From Bifidobacterium pseudolongum subsp. globosum (GTDB lineage: Bacteria; Actinomycetota; Actinomycetes; Actinomycetales; Bifidobacteriaceae): 64,000 bases of DNA. The number at the start of each line of letters is the position of its first letter. Positions within the stretch are counted from its first letter, which is position 1. The notes under the pieces are model-generated. The model was not told the origin of the DNA and ran no database searches. It saw only the letters and a program-made list of their open reading frames with translations. Positions 54,704 through 64,000 of the stretch are shown one piece after another. The stretch covers positions 434,001 through 498,000 of the forward strand of contig NZ_JGZG01000005.1 of the NCBI RefSeq assembly GCF_000741295.1, in the 5' to 3' direction. The position numbers and the translations under genes were made by a program.

Positions 54704-55930
54704 TTACTTCTCCTCCAATACGGTCTGCATGGCGCTGGATTCGCCGCGCGCCAGACGGCGGTCGATTGCTTGCATCAGGTGGCCGGCGATCTGCTCGATG
54801 CCGATTTCTTCGACGAGTTCGCCGAAGAAGCCACGCACCACGAGTTTGCGCGCCTCCCGTTCGGGTATGCCGCGCGAGCACAGGTAGAACAGCTCCTCGT
54901 CGTCGAACCTGCCGACCGAGCTCGCATGCCCGGCGCCCACGATGTTGCCGTTCTCGATTTCGAGGTTCGGTTCGGAATCCGCCACGGCGCCCGGGGTGAG
55001 CACGAGGTTGCGGTTGAGTTCATAGGAGTCGGTGCCCGGCGCGGTGGGCTCGATGAGTGCGTTGCCGACCCACGTGGAGTGCGCGCCCTTGCCGCTGAGC
55101 GCACCCTTGTAGACGACGCGCGAACGGCATTCGGGGTGGTTGTGCACGACCATCGTGCGGTGCTCGATGTGTTCGCCCGGATCGACGAAATAGATGCCGA
55201 GCATGTTGAGGTCGCCATGCTCGCCACCGAAATCCTGGTCCATGCGGATGCGCACGACCTCGCCGCCCAGGGTGACGACCGAATGGCGCAGCGACGACTC
55301 ATTGCCCACATGGATGCGGTGCGACGCCACATGTTTCGAATCCGCGGTCCATTCCTGCACGAACGTCGTGCTGATGTGCGCGTCGTCGCCGGTCACGATC
55401 TCGACGCCTTCGGCCAAGCGCGCCTGACCGTCGTGCTGCACGACGACATCACCGTGCACGCGGTCGCGCGCATTGATCACGAGGTGCAGCGCGTCGAGGT
55501 CGAGGCCACTGCCATGCACCTGCACGAGGACCGGCTGGTCCGGCTCTCGCAGCATGTCCACGACGGTGGCCGTGCGCACGCTGTTCCATTCCACCACCGA
55601 CACGCGGTCGTTGGGCTTGCTCACCGTGCCGCTCAGATCGCCGCCGATATCCACGCGGCGCACTTGCACGACCGACTCATCGATCGCGGAGCCGTCGATG
55701 TACCGCACGTCCACGCTCGTCGCGCCACTCGGATCGAACACGTCGAAGAACTCCTCGATGCGCTCGATCGGCGTAAAGCGCCAATCTTCCTGCTTGCGCG
55801 TCGGCATGGCGAAATCGGCCAGGTCGAACGAGCGCGGGTTGGTGTCCGCGCTCGACGGCATCGCCGCGGGCACAGCGTACGGGTCGTTGGGATCCGCGAC
55901 CGGGATGTTGATTTCTTTGCGGTCTGCCAT
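54704..55930 (-). CDS. sufD: Fe-S cluster assembly protein SufD
   Basis: A 408-residue beta-helix protein. The conserved C-terminal SufBD part is seen in ENGNIVGAGHASSVGRFD and YLCSRGIPEREARKLVVRGF. It forms a heterodimer with SufB for cluster assembly. Starts 3 bases after the sufB stop. Confidence 0.95.
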   Translation of the reverse strand: MADRKEINIPVADPNDPYAVPAAMPSSADTNPRSFDLADFAMPTRKQEDWRFTPIERIEEFFDVFDPSGATSVDVRYIDGSAIDESVVQVRRVDIGGDLSGTVSKPNDRVSVVEWNSVRTATVVDMLREPDQPVLVQVHGSGLDLDALHLVINARDRVHGDVVVQHDGQARLAEGVEIVTGDDAHISTTFVQEWTADSKHVASHRIHVGNESSLRHSVVTLGGEVVRIRMDQDFGGEHGDLNMLGIYFVDPGEHIEHRTMVVHNHPECRSRVVYKGALSGKGAHSTWVGNALIEPTAPGTDSYELNRNLVLTPGAVADSEPNLEIENGNIVGAGHASSVGRFDDEELFYLCSRGIPEREARKLVVRGFFGELVEEIGIEQIAGHLMQAIDRRLARGESSAMQTVLEEK

Positions 55931-55933
55931 CGG

Positions 55934-57430
55934 TCAGCCCACCGATCCTTCCATCTGCAGTTCGACAAGGCGATTGAGCTCAAGCGCGTATTCCATCGGC
56001 AGCTCACGGCTGATTGGTTCGACGAACCCGCGCACGATCATCGCCATCGCCTCTTTTTCTTCGATGCCACGGCTCATCAGGTAGAACAACTGGTCTTCCG
56101 AGACCTTCGACACCGTCGCCTCGTGGGCCATCGACACGTCGTCTTCGCGCACGTCGACATGCGGATAGGTGTCGGAACGTGAGAAATCGTCCACGAGCAG
56201 CGCGTCGCACACCACGTTCGAGCTGGCGCCCTCCGCGCCGTCCACGATCTTGACGAGACCGCGGTAGGCGCTGCGGCCGCCGCCGCGCGAAATCGACTTG
56301 GCCACGATCGTCGAGCTCGTGTGCGGGGCCAGATGGATCATCTTGGCGCCGGTGTCCTGGTATTGGCCTTGGCCGGCGAAGCCAAGCGACATCGTGGACG
56401 CGTTCGCATACGGTTCGGCGAGGATGCACGCCGGGTATTTCATCGTCGCCTTCGAGCCGATGTTGCCGTCGACCCATTCCATCGTGGCGCCTTCGCGCAC
56501 ATAGGCGCGTTGCGTGACGAGGTTGTAGACGTTGTTCGACCAGTTCTGCACGGTCGTGTAACGCACACGCGCGTTCTTCTCGACGATGATCTCGACGATC
56601 GCGGCGTGCAGCGAGTCGGTCGAGTAGATTGGCGCGGTGCAGCCTTCCACATAGTGCACGTACGAGCCTTCGTCGGCGATGATGAGCGTGCGTTCGAACT
56701 GGCCCATGTTCGGCGTGTTGATGCGGAAGTAGGCCTGCAGCGGGATGTCGACGTGCACGCCCTTCGGCACATACACGAACGAGCCGCCCGACCATGCGGC
56801 GGTGTTGAGCGCGCCGAATTTGTTGTCTTCCGGCGGCACGACGGTGCCGAAGTACTTCTTGACGAGCTCGGGGTATTCACGCACCGCAGTGTCGGTATCA
56901 ACGAAGATGACGCCCTGCTTGGCGAGGTCCTCCTGGATCGAGTTGTAGATGACCTCGGATTCGTACTGTGCCGCGACACCGGAGACGAGACGGCTTTTCT
57001 CCGCTTCGGGGATGCCAAGGCGGTCGTAGGTCTCGCGGATGTCGTCGGGCAGGTCCTCCCATGTGGCGGCCTGCTTGCCGACCGGCTTGACATAGTATTT
57101 GAAGTCCTGCGCATGGAATCCGGAAAGGTCGACGCCCCATTTTGGCATGGGCTGTTCGACGAACGCCTTGTACCCACGCAGGCGCATGTCGAGCATCCAT
57201 GCGGGTTCGCCCTTGTCCGCCGAGATCTCACGGACCACCTCTTCGCTGATGCCCTTCTTGGCGGCCTCGCCGGCGGCGTCCGAATCATGCCAGCCGTACG
57301 AGTATTCACCGAATTGTTCGATGATCTCGTCATCTTGTCTTATCTTGTCTTCATTGACGCGTCCTCGATCAGCCACATACTGGTTCATCTCCACGTCAGA
57401 CGCTGCGTTGGGCAAAGGATGTTCCGCCAC
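55934..57430 (-). CDS. sufB: Fe-S cluster assembly scaffold SufB
   Basis: A 498-residue protein, the core scaffold. Typical motifs: [19 protein letters not shown] with the conserved cysteine, [19 protein letters not shown] as [15 protein letters not shown], and [20 protein letters not shown]. First gene of the suf operon; GTG at 57430 has GGAGG 9 bases upstream. No SufR or IscR gene adjoins. Confidence 0.96.
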   Translation of the reverse strand: MAEHPLPNAASDVEMNQYVADRGRVNEDKIRQDDEIIEQFGEYSYGWHDSDAAGEAAKKGISEEVVREISADKGEPAWMLDMRLRGYKAFVEQPMPKWGVDLSGFHAQDFKYYVKPVGKQAATWEDLPDDIRETYDRLGIPEAEKSRLVSGVAAQYESEVIYNSIQEDLAKQGVIFVDTDTAVREYPELVKKYFGTVVPPEDNKFGALNTAAWSGGSFVYVPKGVHVDIPLQAYFRINTPNMGQFERTLIIADEGSYVHYVEGCTAPIYSTDSLHAAIVEIIVEKNARVRYTTVQNWSNNVYNLVTQRAYVREGATMEWVDGNIGSKATMKYPACILAEPYANASTMSLGFAGQGQYQDTGAKMIHLAPHTSSTIVAKSISRGGGRSAYRGLVKIVDGAEGASSNVVCDALLVDDFSRSDTYPHVDVREDDVSMAHEATVSKVSEDQLFYLMSRGIEEKEAMAMIVRGFVEPISRELPMEYALELNRLVELQMEGSVG

Positions 57431-57523
57431 AGGTCGCCGCCTCCATTCACAAAACTACCGGACAATACCAATTCCTGACCTAACGTAACAGACCGGCGCG
57501 CAAACACGCCAGAGGCCGCCACG

Positions 57524-59167
57524 TCACTGCTGCACATGCACGCTCGTGCCCATGCCGGCGAAGTCGTAGAACCACTCCGCCACATCCCAGCCGATGCCGA
57601 CGCAGCCGTGCGACGTGTTCGCACCCATCGCGGCGATCTGCGCGTCGGAGTACGGCGTGCTCGTGGCGATGCGGTGGATCGCGCAGCCTGACTTCGAGAA
57701 GTAGTTCACGAAGCCGACGCCCTTGACGTCCCAGGTCTCCTTCTTGCCATCAGAGAGCGTGAGCGTGCCGGACATGTCCTGTGTGGGGTACTTGAGCCAG
57801 ACCTCGAAATCGCCCAGCGGCGTGCACATGTCACCCGAGGGGTTGCACGCGCCGGTCGCATAGTCGTTGCCCTGCCCCGCGGACATCGAGAACGACTTGA
57901 CGAGCTTGTCGTCCTGATACGCGTAGACCTTGTGGTCGGACAGGTCGACGACCACATGGCGCTTGATCTGCTTGACCTTCATCGGGTCGACCTCGCCGGC
58001 CACTTTGACCGTGCCCTTGCCTTCGGTGAGCACCGGCAGCGCGTCGACACCGATCGAGGCGTCGGCGCCGTCCTTGATCTTGACGCCGTCGTGGCCTTCC
58101 TTGATCACTTCCGTCTCGGTGCCGTTGCCGTTCACGATGACCTCGCGGTCCTCTTTGGTGGAGGTGAGCGAGCCCTTGATCGTTTCGTCGTACTGCTGCT
58201 GCAGTTTGTCGGCGCTGAAGACGAGCACGCCGTTGCGTGCTTCGTTTTCGTCGAGCGCAGCCTCGGTGTCGGGTTCGATGCGCGACGAGGCGATGAGCAT
58301 CGGCGCGGTGAACTGTGCGATCTCATGGTCGCCGACCGAGACGCCCACCTTGTTCGCCACCAGTTCGTCCACCGTCTGCTTGGCCTGCGTGGCCACGGCA
58401 TCGGTGACCTGCGGTTCGATGTCCTTGAGCTCGACCGTCACCGTCTGCGGCTTGGTGGCGCCGAACGATTCGATGGCCGCGACCGCGGCTTCGGCGGCCT
58501 CGGTGGGGTCCGCGCCACTGCCGTTGGCCGCGGGGGTCACCTCGACCTCACCGCTGTCTTCGTTGACGGTCAGCTCCGCATTGACTGGCTTGACGCTGTT
58601 GGTGCCCAGATGTTCATCGAGCACGGTGGGATCGGCCTGCGCCACGTCGATGGAGGGGGCCACGTCTTTCTTGTCCCAGAACGCGTAACGGTCCCACACG
58701 GGGTCGTTGCGCTTGGCGTCCACCGCATCATGTGCGATCGCCTGCGCGTCCACGCTCACCCCAAGGTCCTTGGCGCTTACTTCGGCGGTCTTGCCTCCGT
58801 AGGCCACCGGCACCTTGGTGGCGTTCACCTGGTCGTCGATCATCGTGGCGATCTGCTGTTGTGTCTTGCCGGCCACATCGTGCCCCCACAGCGTGGTGCC
58901 CGGCAGCGCACGGTCCTGAAAGAACGCGAATGCGCCAAACCCCGCCGCCACAAGCAGCACGACCACGGCGAGCACGATCCACGGCCAGATATGATGCCGT
59001 TTGGCAGGCGCCGCGGGGGCCGCCGTCGCGTTGAACCCGTCGATCGGCTCGACGGAAGGAAATGGAGTGAACGCCTGGGTCCGCTCCCCCTCGGTGCGGC
59101 GGACAGGTCCATTCGGCGTGGTGCCGCCGCCCTGGGGCAACGGCTGGTTTCCATCGTGCAAAGACAT
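57524..59167 (-). CDS. L,D-transpeptidase (YkuD domain)
   Basis: A 547-residue membrane-anchored cell-wall enzyme. Residues 1-58 are cytoplasmic and polar, about 61-83 a single transmembrane helix, then a long extracytoplasmic part with PG-binding_4-type repeats (DLGVSVDAQ) and a C-terminal YkuD domain with CAIHRIATSTPYSDAQ and SHGCVGIGWD; the catalytic cysteine is Cys522. It would form 3-3 peptidoglycan crosslinks or attach proteins to the wall. Monocistronic. Confidence 0.93.
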   Translation of the reverse strand: MSLHDGNQPLPQGGGTTPNGPVRRTEGERTQAFTPFPSVEPIDGFNATAAPAAPAKRHHIWPWIVLAVVVLLVAAGFGAFAFFQDRALPGTTLWGHDVAGKTQQQIATMIDDQVNATKVPVAYGGKTAEVSAKDLGVSVDAQAIAHDAVDAKRNDPVWDRYAFWDKKDVAPSIDVAQADPTVLDEHLGTNSVKPVNAELTVNEDSGEVEVTPAANGSGADPTEAAEAAVAAIESFGATKPQTVTVELKDIEPQVTDAVATQAKQTVDELVANKVGVSVGDHEIAQFTAPMLIASSRIEPDTEAALDENEARNGVLVFSADKLQQQYDETIKGSLTSTKEDREVIVNGNGTETEVIKEGHDGVKIKDGADASIGVDALPVLTEGKGTVKVAGEVDPMKVKQIKRHVVVDLSDHKVYAYQDDKLVKSFSMSAGQGNDYATGACNPSGDMCTPLGDFEVWLKYPTQDMSGTLTLSDGKKETWDVKGVGFVNYFSKSGCAIHRIATSTPYSDAQIAAMGANTSHGCVGIGWDVAEWFYDFAGMGTSVHVQQ

Positions 59168-59217
59168 TGGCTTCCTTGTGCTGTTCAGATACTGATAATG
59201 CGAGTCTTATTATGCAA

Positions 59218-59251
59218 CATGGCCGTGAACGCCACAGTGCTCACGGCCATG
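59218..59251 (-). other. Hairpin upstream of the L,D-transpeptidase gene
   Basis: An 11-bp perfect stem (59218-59228 with 59241-59251) and 12-base loop, 50 bases before the L,D-transpeptidase start on the minus strand. No T-run. May be part of a leader or a second terminator for pyrG. Confidence 0.45.
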
Positions 59252-59269
59252 ATACCTACAAAACGTGCA

Positions 59270-59299
59270 CGTGCAATGTGGTGTATGCCACATTGCACG
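59270..59299 (-). terminator. Terminator of pyrG
   Basis: A 12-bp perfect stem (59270-59281 with 59288-59299), 6-base loop, 13 bases past the pyrG stop; TTTT follows 7 bases after the stem on the minus strand. Confidence 0.75.
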
Positions 59300-59311
59300 G
59301 GGTTTGCACAC

Positions 59312-60988
59312 TTACTGTGCGATGTGGAGGCGCTCCTCCTTGTGCTCGAGCGCGGCCTTGACGAGCCCCGCGAACAGCGGATGCGGCTTGGTGGGGCGCG
59401 ACTTGAACTCCGGGTGCGCCTGGGTGGCCACATAGAACGGGTGCACCTCGCGTGGCAGTTCCACGAACTCGGTGAGTTCGCCATCCGGGCTCTGGCCGGA
59501 GATGACGAGGCCGCCGTCGCGCAGCTGCTGCTTGTAGGCCACGTTCACCTCGTAGCGATGGCGGTGGCGTTCGGTCACATGCGTCGTGCCGTACAGTTCG
59601 GCCACGAGGGAATCCTCGAGCAGATCCGCCGGGTAGGAACCCAGGCGCATCGTGTGGCCCATGTCGCCATTGCCGGCCACGATGTCCTTCTGTTCCTCCA
59701 TCGTCGCGATCACCGGGTTCGGGCAATCCGGGTCGAACTCAGTGGAACCGGCGTCGGCGATGCCCAGCACGTCGCGGGCGTATTCGATGACCATGGACTG
59801 CAGGCCCAGGCAAAGGCCGAGCGCCGGGATGCCGTGCTCGCGGGCGTAGCGCAGGGCGCCGATCTTGCCGTCGATGCCTCGGATGCCGAAGCCGCCGGGC
59901 ACCACGATGCCGTCCACCTGGTCGAGCGCCGCGGCGGCGCCTTCCTCGGTCTCGCAACGGTCGGCCGCGACCCACTTGACGTTGACCTTGGCCCAATTGG
60001 CGAACCCACCGGCCTTGATGGCCTCGGTGACCGAAAGGTAGGCGTCGGGCAGGTCGATGTACTTGCCCACGATGGCGATGTTGACCTCGTGCTTGGGGTG
60101 GTGCACGCGTTCGAGCAGGTCCTCCCACTCGTCCCAATCCACGTCGTGGAACGGCAGGCCGAGTTCGCGCACCACATAGGCGTCGAGGCCTTCGTCGAAC
60201 AGCACCTTCGGCACATCGTAGATGCTGTTGGCGTCCACGCAGTTCACCACGCCTTCGGCGTCGACGTCGCACATGAGCGAGATCTTGTCTTTGATGGACT
60301 GGTTGAGCGGGCGGTCGCTGCGCAGCACGAGCGCATCCGGCGAGATGCCGAGCTGGCGCAGCATCATCACCGAATGCTGGGTCGGCTTCGTCTTGAGCTC
60401 ATGGGCGGCCGCGATGTACGGCACGAGCGAGACGTGGATGAACATGCAGTTCTCCGGGCCCAGGTCGCGGCGCACTTCGCGCGCGGCCTCCATGAACGGC
60501 TGGGATTCGATGTCGCCGACGGTGCCGCCGATCTCGGTGATGATCACATCGACGTCGTCGGAGGCCTGGGCGCGCATGCGCGACTTGATCTCGTTGGTGA
60601 TGTGCGGGATCACCTGCACGCACTGGCCGAGGTATTCGCCGGCTCGCTCCTTGCGGAGCACTTCCTGATAGATCTGGCCGGTCGTGACATTCGCCTTCTG
60701 CGAAAGGAAGACATCGAGGAAACGCTCGTAGTGGCCGATGTCGAGATCGGTCTCCGCACCGTCCTCGGTCACATAGACCTCACCGTGCTGGAACGGGTTC
60801 ATCGTGCCAGGGTCGACGTTGATGTACGGATCGAGTTTCTGCTGCAGCACACGCAGGCCACGGCTGCGCAGCAGACGGCCGAGGGAGGAAGCGGTAAGAC
60901 CCTTGCCAAGGGAGGAAACGACGCCGCCGGTGACGAAAATGTGCTTGGTGACGTGTTCTTGAGCATTGCCATGTTGTCTTCTAACCAT
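59312..60988 (-). CDS. pyrG: CTP synthase
   Basis: A 558-residue enzyme that makes CTP from UTP with glutamine. N-terminal synthase: [18 protein letters not shown] (P-loop) and [16 protein letters not shown]-terminal GATase with nucleophile GLCLGLQ and HPEFKSRPT. There is a ~10-residue N-terminal extension before TKHIFVTGG. The only in-frame start is ATG 60988, which has no ribosome binding site and lies 10 bases after a long hairpin. Confidence 0.95.
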   Translation of the reverse strand: MVRRQHGNAQEHVTKHIFVTGGVVSSLGKGLTASSLGRLLRSRGLRVLQQKLDPYINVDPGTMNPFQHGEVYVTEDGAETDLDIGHYERFLDVFLSQKANVTTGQIYQEVLRKERAGEYLGQCVQVIPHITNEIKSRMRAQASDDVDVIITEIGGTVGDIESQPFMEAAREVRRDLGPENCMFIHVSLVPYIAAAHELKTKPTQHSVMMLRQLGISPDALVLRSDRPLNQSIKDKISLMCDVDAEGVVNCVDANSIYDVPKVLFDEGLDAYVVRELGLPFHDVDWDEWEDLLERVHHPKHEVNIAIVGKYIDLPDAYLSVTEAIKAGGFANWAKVNVKWVAADRCETEEGAAAALDQVDGIVVPGGFGIRGIDGKIGALRYAREHGIPALGLCLGLQSMVIEYARDVLGIADAGSTEFDPDCPNPVIATMEEQKDIVAGNGDMGHTMRLGSYPADLLEDSLVAELYGTTHVTERHRHRYEVNVAYKQQLRDGGLVISGQSPDGELTEFVELPREVHPFYVATQAHPEFKSRPTKPHPLFAGLVKAALEHKEERLHIAQ

Positions 60989-60997
60989 GGGTCTTCA

Positions 60998-61037
60998 TGG
61001 TATCGCTCCGCCGTGACATGGCACGGCGGAGCGATAC
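60998..61037 (-). terminator. 17-bp perfect hairpin between the XRE gene and pyrG
   Basis: Arms 60998-61014 and 61021-61037 pair at all 17 positions with a 6-base loop. It occupies nearly the whole 52-base space between the XRE stop and the pyrG start, so it either terminates the upstream transcript or sits in the pyrG leader. Confidence 0.7.
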
Positions 61038-61040
61038 CCC

Positions 61041-61943
61041 TCACCTGCCCTCGATGATCAGCTCGCTCGCCACGCCGTTGAGTTCGACGATGTTGGGCGA
61101 ATCCTCGTCCTGTCGCACCCCCGCTCCCACGATCGTGCGCGTGCGCAGCCCGTGCGTCAGTACGGCGATCGGCACGTCCTTCGGCACGGTGATGCGCGAG
61201 GTCGACGACAGTTGGTTGACATCGACGCGCCCGTCGATCGACGCACAGTCGATCTCCATGTCGAGGTTGCAGTTGACCTCCACATGCGCGTGCACGTCGT
61301 CGAGACTGAGCCGCGGCGTGCGCACATCGAGTTCGAGCCCGTCGCACGTCAGGCCCCGCACATGCGCCTCCTGCGCCTTCGCCGCGCATTCGACCGTCGT
61401 CACATACCGCTGCGGCACCCAGATGATCACCGTCACGTCGTCTTTGGCGAGCGTCTCGCTGATGCCGGTGCCGCGGCGCACCTGCACGTCGAGGCGTTTG
61501 GGCCTGTCGTCGACCGAGATCTTGAAGTGGCGCGCCAGATTGGCCACGGTGTTCGACACGACGCGCACACGCAGCTGCTCGCCGTCATATCCGCGAATCA
61601 TGCACGCGTAGATCGACCCGCAGTCGATGTCGAAATGCTTGCCGCCGTCGACGTCGTAGTTCGTGGCACTTTCGTACCGGTATTCGCCGCGCGCCGGCCC
61701 CGCGTGCGCGTCGTCGACGCCGAGCAGGGCGTCGACGCTCACCGTGAAGACATCGGCGAGCGCGACAAGGCTTTCGAGTTCCGGGCGGCCTGCGCCGCTT
61801 TCCCATTTGGTGATGGCCTGCCGCGAGACGCCGACGCGGCGCGCGAGTTGTTCCTGCGAGAGCGCGGATTGTGCACGCAGGTCCTTGAGGCGTGTGGAGA
61901 ATTCCATTGTGCGCGCCTTGGGTGTGGCTGTCTGTTCGTCCAT
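61041..61943 (-). CDS. XRE-family regulator with C-terminal DUF4097-like domain
   Basis: A 300-residue protein. Residues about 18-70 are a helix-turn-helix (LRAQSALSQEQLARRVGVS, then RQAITKWESGAGRPELESL). The rest (about 90-300) is a beta-rich region with short repeated units such as FDIDCGSIYAC and VEVNCNLDMEIDCASIDGR, like the DUF4097/adhesin-type beta-helix used as a sensor. The ATG at 61943 has AGGAG upstream and is 10 bases after the permease stop, suggesting an operon with the permease. Probably senses and controls that transporter or envelope stress (inference). Confidence 0.82.
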   Translation of the reverse strand: MDEQTATPKARTMEFSTRLKDLRAQSALSQEQLARRVGVSRQAITKWESGAGRPELESLVALADVFTVSVDALLGVDDAHAGPARGEYRYESATNYDVDGGKHFDIDCGSIYACMIRGYDGEQLRVRVVSNTVANLARHFKISVDDRPKRLDVQVRRGTGISETLAKDDVTVIIWVPQRYVTTVECAAKAQEAHVRGLTCDGLELDVRTPRLSLDDVHAHVEVNCNLDMEIDCASIDGRVDVNQLSSTSRITVPKDVPIAVLTHGLRTRTIVGAGVRQDEDSPNIVELNGVASELIIEGR

Positions 61944-61952
61944 GGTGGTCTC

Positions 61953-64000
61953 CTATTCGGTGATGAGCTGGTAGGGGCTGATGGTGCGGATCGGGGTGGC
62001 GAAGCCCAAGGCGAGCGCGCCTTGCACGGCGGTCAGGGCGAGCGCAGCGGCTATGGGCAGCAGGGCTGTGTGGTCGAATTGGCTGCGCATGACGCCCACT
62101 GTCGCGAACAGCGCGTCGGTCACAGGCCGCGCGGCCATGCCCGCGACGAGCGCGCCGAGGACGGCGCCGGCCGCGGTGGCGGGCATGAGTGCTGCGGCGA
62201 TCTGGCGCATGAGCTGTCCGCTGGTGTAGCCGAGGGCTTTGAGTATACCGAAACGGCGGCGTTCGCGCGCGATCGTGGACCGGACGACCATCATCAGCAC
62301 CAGACTCGTCAGACCGACCGCGAGGATGAGCATGGCGAGGCTGACGGTTGACATGACCGATCCGTACATCTGTTGGCTTGTGTCACGCATGCGTTCCATG
62401 TCGGTGGTGTGCGTCACGAGGTCGCCGCACGTGCTTTCGATCGCACGGATGACGCGCGCGGTGTCGGCCCCATCGCAGTACACGTAGAGCGTGTGCGGGC
62501 TGTGTGCGAAGTCCTGGTCGAGGCGTGTATAGCCCGCGTTGGTCAGTTCGCAGACGGAGCCGCCGTCGTTGACGCTCTGGATGTAGCCCACCACGGTGTA
62601 GCCGAGCGCGGTACCGCCGTGGCTCACCGTCACATGCGAACCGATCGGATGCGCGTCCGCGAGCGCTGACCCTATGGCGATCTCGTGCGCGGTGGCGGGG
62701 TGGTTGCCGTCGTACCGGATGTCGTTGCTGGCGGCGTCGAAGTCGTCGCTCACGAAAGCGGGCAGTTGGGTGCCGTCGACACCGACGCGCGCCGTGGTGT
62801 ATGCGATCACGTTCTGTACGCCGGGAATCGCACGGATGCGTTGCATCGCCTCAGTGGTTTCTCCTTGGGCTGGTGTGGCGACAACCTGTGGCGTCTCCGT
62901 GGACAGCGTGTTGTAAAGGTTGTCCGGTTTGACCGTGGCGTTGTATGTGAGCACTGCGGCGAAGCTGACGATCAGGGTCATCAGGAACGCCATGCACCCC
63001 ACGAGCAGGTTGCGCGAGGGGGATGCGGCGGCTTGCTGCAGGCTGATCGCCGTGCGCGCATTGCCCGGCATGCGGTTGAGTGGGCGTACCGTATGGCGCT
63101 GGCTGCGCGCACTGATGCCGCGGATCGCTTCGATCGGTTGCAGTGCACGCAAGGAGCGTACGCCAATCCACGCGAACAGCAGCGTGACGCCGGCGAGCGC
63201 CGCGATGGTGATGAGCCAAGCGCGCGCGTCGGCCTGCGCATGGAACGTGAAGCCGGCCTGCAGCGCGATCAGTGAGCCGATCGCTGGGGTGGCGAGTGTG
63301 GATAGGGCGAGTCCGGCCAACGTCGCGCCCACACACACGAGCAGATACGGTGCCATCATCGCGTGCGAGATCATCTGGCTGGTGTAGCCGAGCGCTTTGA
63401 GCACGCCCATGTCGGTACGGTCGGTCTCCACGATGTTCCTGATGTGGAATGTGCACAATGCCAGACTGACCACGGTGACGAGCACGGCGAACACCACGAG
63501 GATGAGGATGATGAGCCGGCTGACCATCGTACGGGTTGCGCGCACACTGTCGCAGTCGATAGCGGCGGCCACGGGTACGCCTGCGTCGGCGAGCGCCCGC
63601 TCAATGTGTGAACGCACGGCGCGCGGGTCGGCGCCGGCGCTTATGCTCACCGCGTATTCGGTCATGCGCGTCTGCGGATACGCGCGTTCAAGCTGGGTGA
63701 AGCGTGCGGCTGGGGCGCTGAACGCGAGGATCTGCGATCCGGCGTTGCCGAATTCCATCTCTTCGACCACACCGGCGATGCGGAACGACTCGTCATGGCC
63801 GGCCAGTTGCAGTTCGATCCGGTCCCCCGGCGCGAACTGCCCGAACCACGCCGTGTACTGCGCGACATAGAGGTCGCCGCTGTCGCCCGATGTCGCCAAC
63901 ACGCGTGTCTGGTTGAGTGTGCGCGACGCGTCGGCGTCGGTAATCATCGCGCGGATGGCGAAATCGGTGCCGCGGAAATCATGGATCTGCGTGTCCATGA
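61953..64000 (-). CDS. FtsX-type ABC transporter permease (partial, 5' end beyond right edge)
   Basis: 682 visible residues; the frame is open to the right edge and the N-terminal membrane helix typical of FtsX permeases is missing, so the true start lies outside the window. An in-frame ATG at 63998 is not believed to be the start. Two FtsX repeats are visible, each with an extracytoplasmic domain and three or four hydrophobic segments (around LIILILVVFAVLVTVVSL and the C-terminal VSLAMLILAVGLTSLVLMM). Such permeases export lipoproteins, peptides or drugs or act in cell-wall signalling; the ATPase partner would be beyond the edge. Confidence 0.85.
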   Translation of the reverse strand, partial: MDTQIHDFRGTDFAIRAMITDADASRTLNQTRVLATSGDSGDLYVAQYTAWFGQFAPGDRIELQLAGHDESFRIAGVVEEMEFGNAGSQILAFSAPAARFTQLERAYPQTRMTEYAVSISAGADPRAVRSHIERALADAGVPVAAAIDCDSVRATRTMVSRLIILILVVFAVLVTVVSLALCTFHIRNIVETDRTDMGVLKALGYTSQMISHAMMAPYLLVCVGATLAGLALSTLATPAIGSLIALQAGFTFHAQADARAWLITIAALAGVTLLFAWIGVRSLRALQPIEAIRGISARSQRHTVRPLNRMPGNARTAISLQQAAASPSRNLLVGCMAFLMTLIVSFAAVLTYNATVKPDNLYNTLSTETPQVVATPAQGETTEAMQRIRAIPGVQNVIAYTTARVGVDGTQLPAFVSDDFDAASNDIRYDGNHPATAHEIAIGSALADAHPIGSHVTVSHGGTALGYTVVGYIQSVNDGGSVCELTNAGYTRLDQDFAHSPHTLYVYCDGADTARVIRAIESTCGDLVTHTTDMERMRDTSQQMYGSVMSTVSLAMLILAVGLTSLVLMMVVRSTIARERRRFGILKALGYTSGQLMRQIAAALMPATAAGAVLGALVAGMAARPVTDALFATVGVMRSQFDHTALLPIAAALALTAVQGALALGFATPIRTISPYQLITE

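Noticed and set aside
57932..61057. A 1041-codon open frame on the plus strand, antisense to the L,D-transpeptidase and pyrG
   Set aside because: The product is low-complexity (Arg, His, Val, Asp rich), matches no family and lies opposite two well-supported genes. It is a by-product of high-GC codon bias.

Overview
The window is chromosomal DNA from a high-GC Gram-positive bacterium, almost certainly a Bifidobacterium. This follows from the gene content and order (a complete pyrBICFKDE operon, metE/metF, gltBD, a sufBDCSU-sufT operon, phoH-ybeY-corC-era), from GTG starts and GGAGG-type ribosome binding sites, and from the remains of a gut-bifidobacterial type serpin. I cannot name the species from the sequence alone. 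Most of the window is ordinary housekeeping DNA. No insertion sequence, prophage, CRISPR array or rRNA operon was seen.

Layout. 1-5342: a VanZ/RDD membrane protein (cut by the left edge), then ahpC and an unusual AhpF-like flavoprotein whose domains are in the reverse of the usual order, a HAD hydrolase and a LysR regulator. 5343-8175: a small, AT-richer accessory patch with an HxlR regulator, a toxin-antitoxin pair under a perfect palindromic operator, a frameshifted acetyltransferase and a badly degraded serpin. 8209-14619: de novo pyrimidine operon, all on the minus strand. 14733-21157: glnE, metF and metE. 21329-25123: a phosphohistidine phosphatase-like protein, TrmI, a lone ABC ATPase, Bcp and a small membrane protein. 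25210-31315: glutamate synthase gltBD. 31570-37237: hemW, lepA, rpsT, a TRIC/UPF0126 channel and ilvE. 37506-42346: rplY, an alpha/beta hydrolase and the three-subunit pntAA-pntAB-pntB transhydrogenase. 42609-49255: an acyl-CoA synthetase, then HIT, phoH, ybeY, corC and era. 49468-51375: tRNA-Leu(GAG), rsmE and a SpoU methyltransferase. 51376-57430: the SUF Fe-S assembly operon. 57524-64000: an L,D-transpeptidase, pyrG, an XRE regulator and the 3' part of an FtsX-type permease (cut by the right edge).

How the genes fit together. Nitrogen assimilation (gltBD, glnE) supplies glutamate and glutamine for pyrimidine synthesis (pyr operon, pyrG) and branched-chain amino acids (ilvE). PntAB, GltBD and the AhpC/TrxR-like pair are all linked through NAD(P)H. 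The SUF system would supply Fe-S clusters to GltD/GltB, PyrK and HemW.

The clearest out-of-the-ordinary signals are: (i) the domain-permuted AhpF-like protein; (ii) a set of very long, nearly perfect intergenic hairpins (up to 33-bp arms), most without a U-tract, next to a smaller set of classical U-tract terminators; (iii) a hairpin plus overlapping mini-ORF directly in front of pyrG; (iv) cysteine-bearing insertions in SufT and SufU; (v) gene decay in the accessory patch. I did not find a convincing wholly new multi-gene system.
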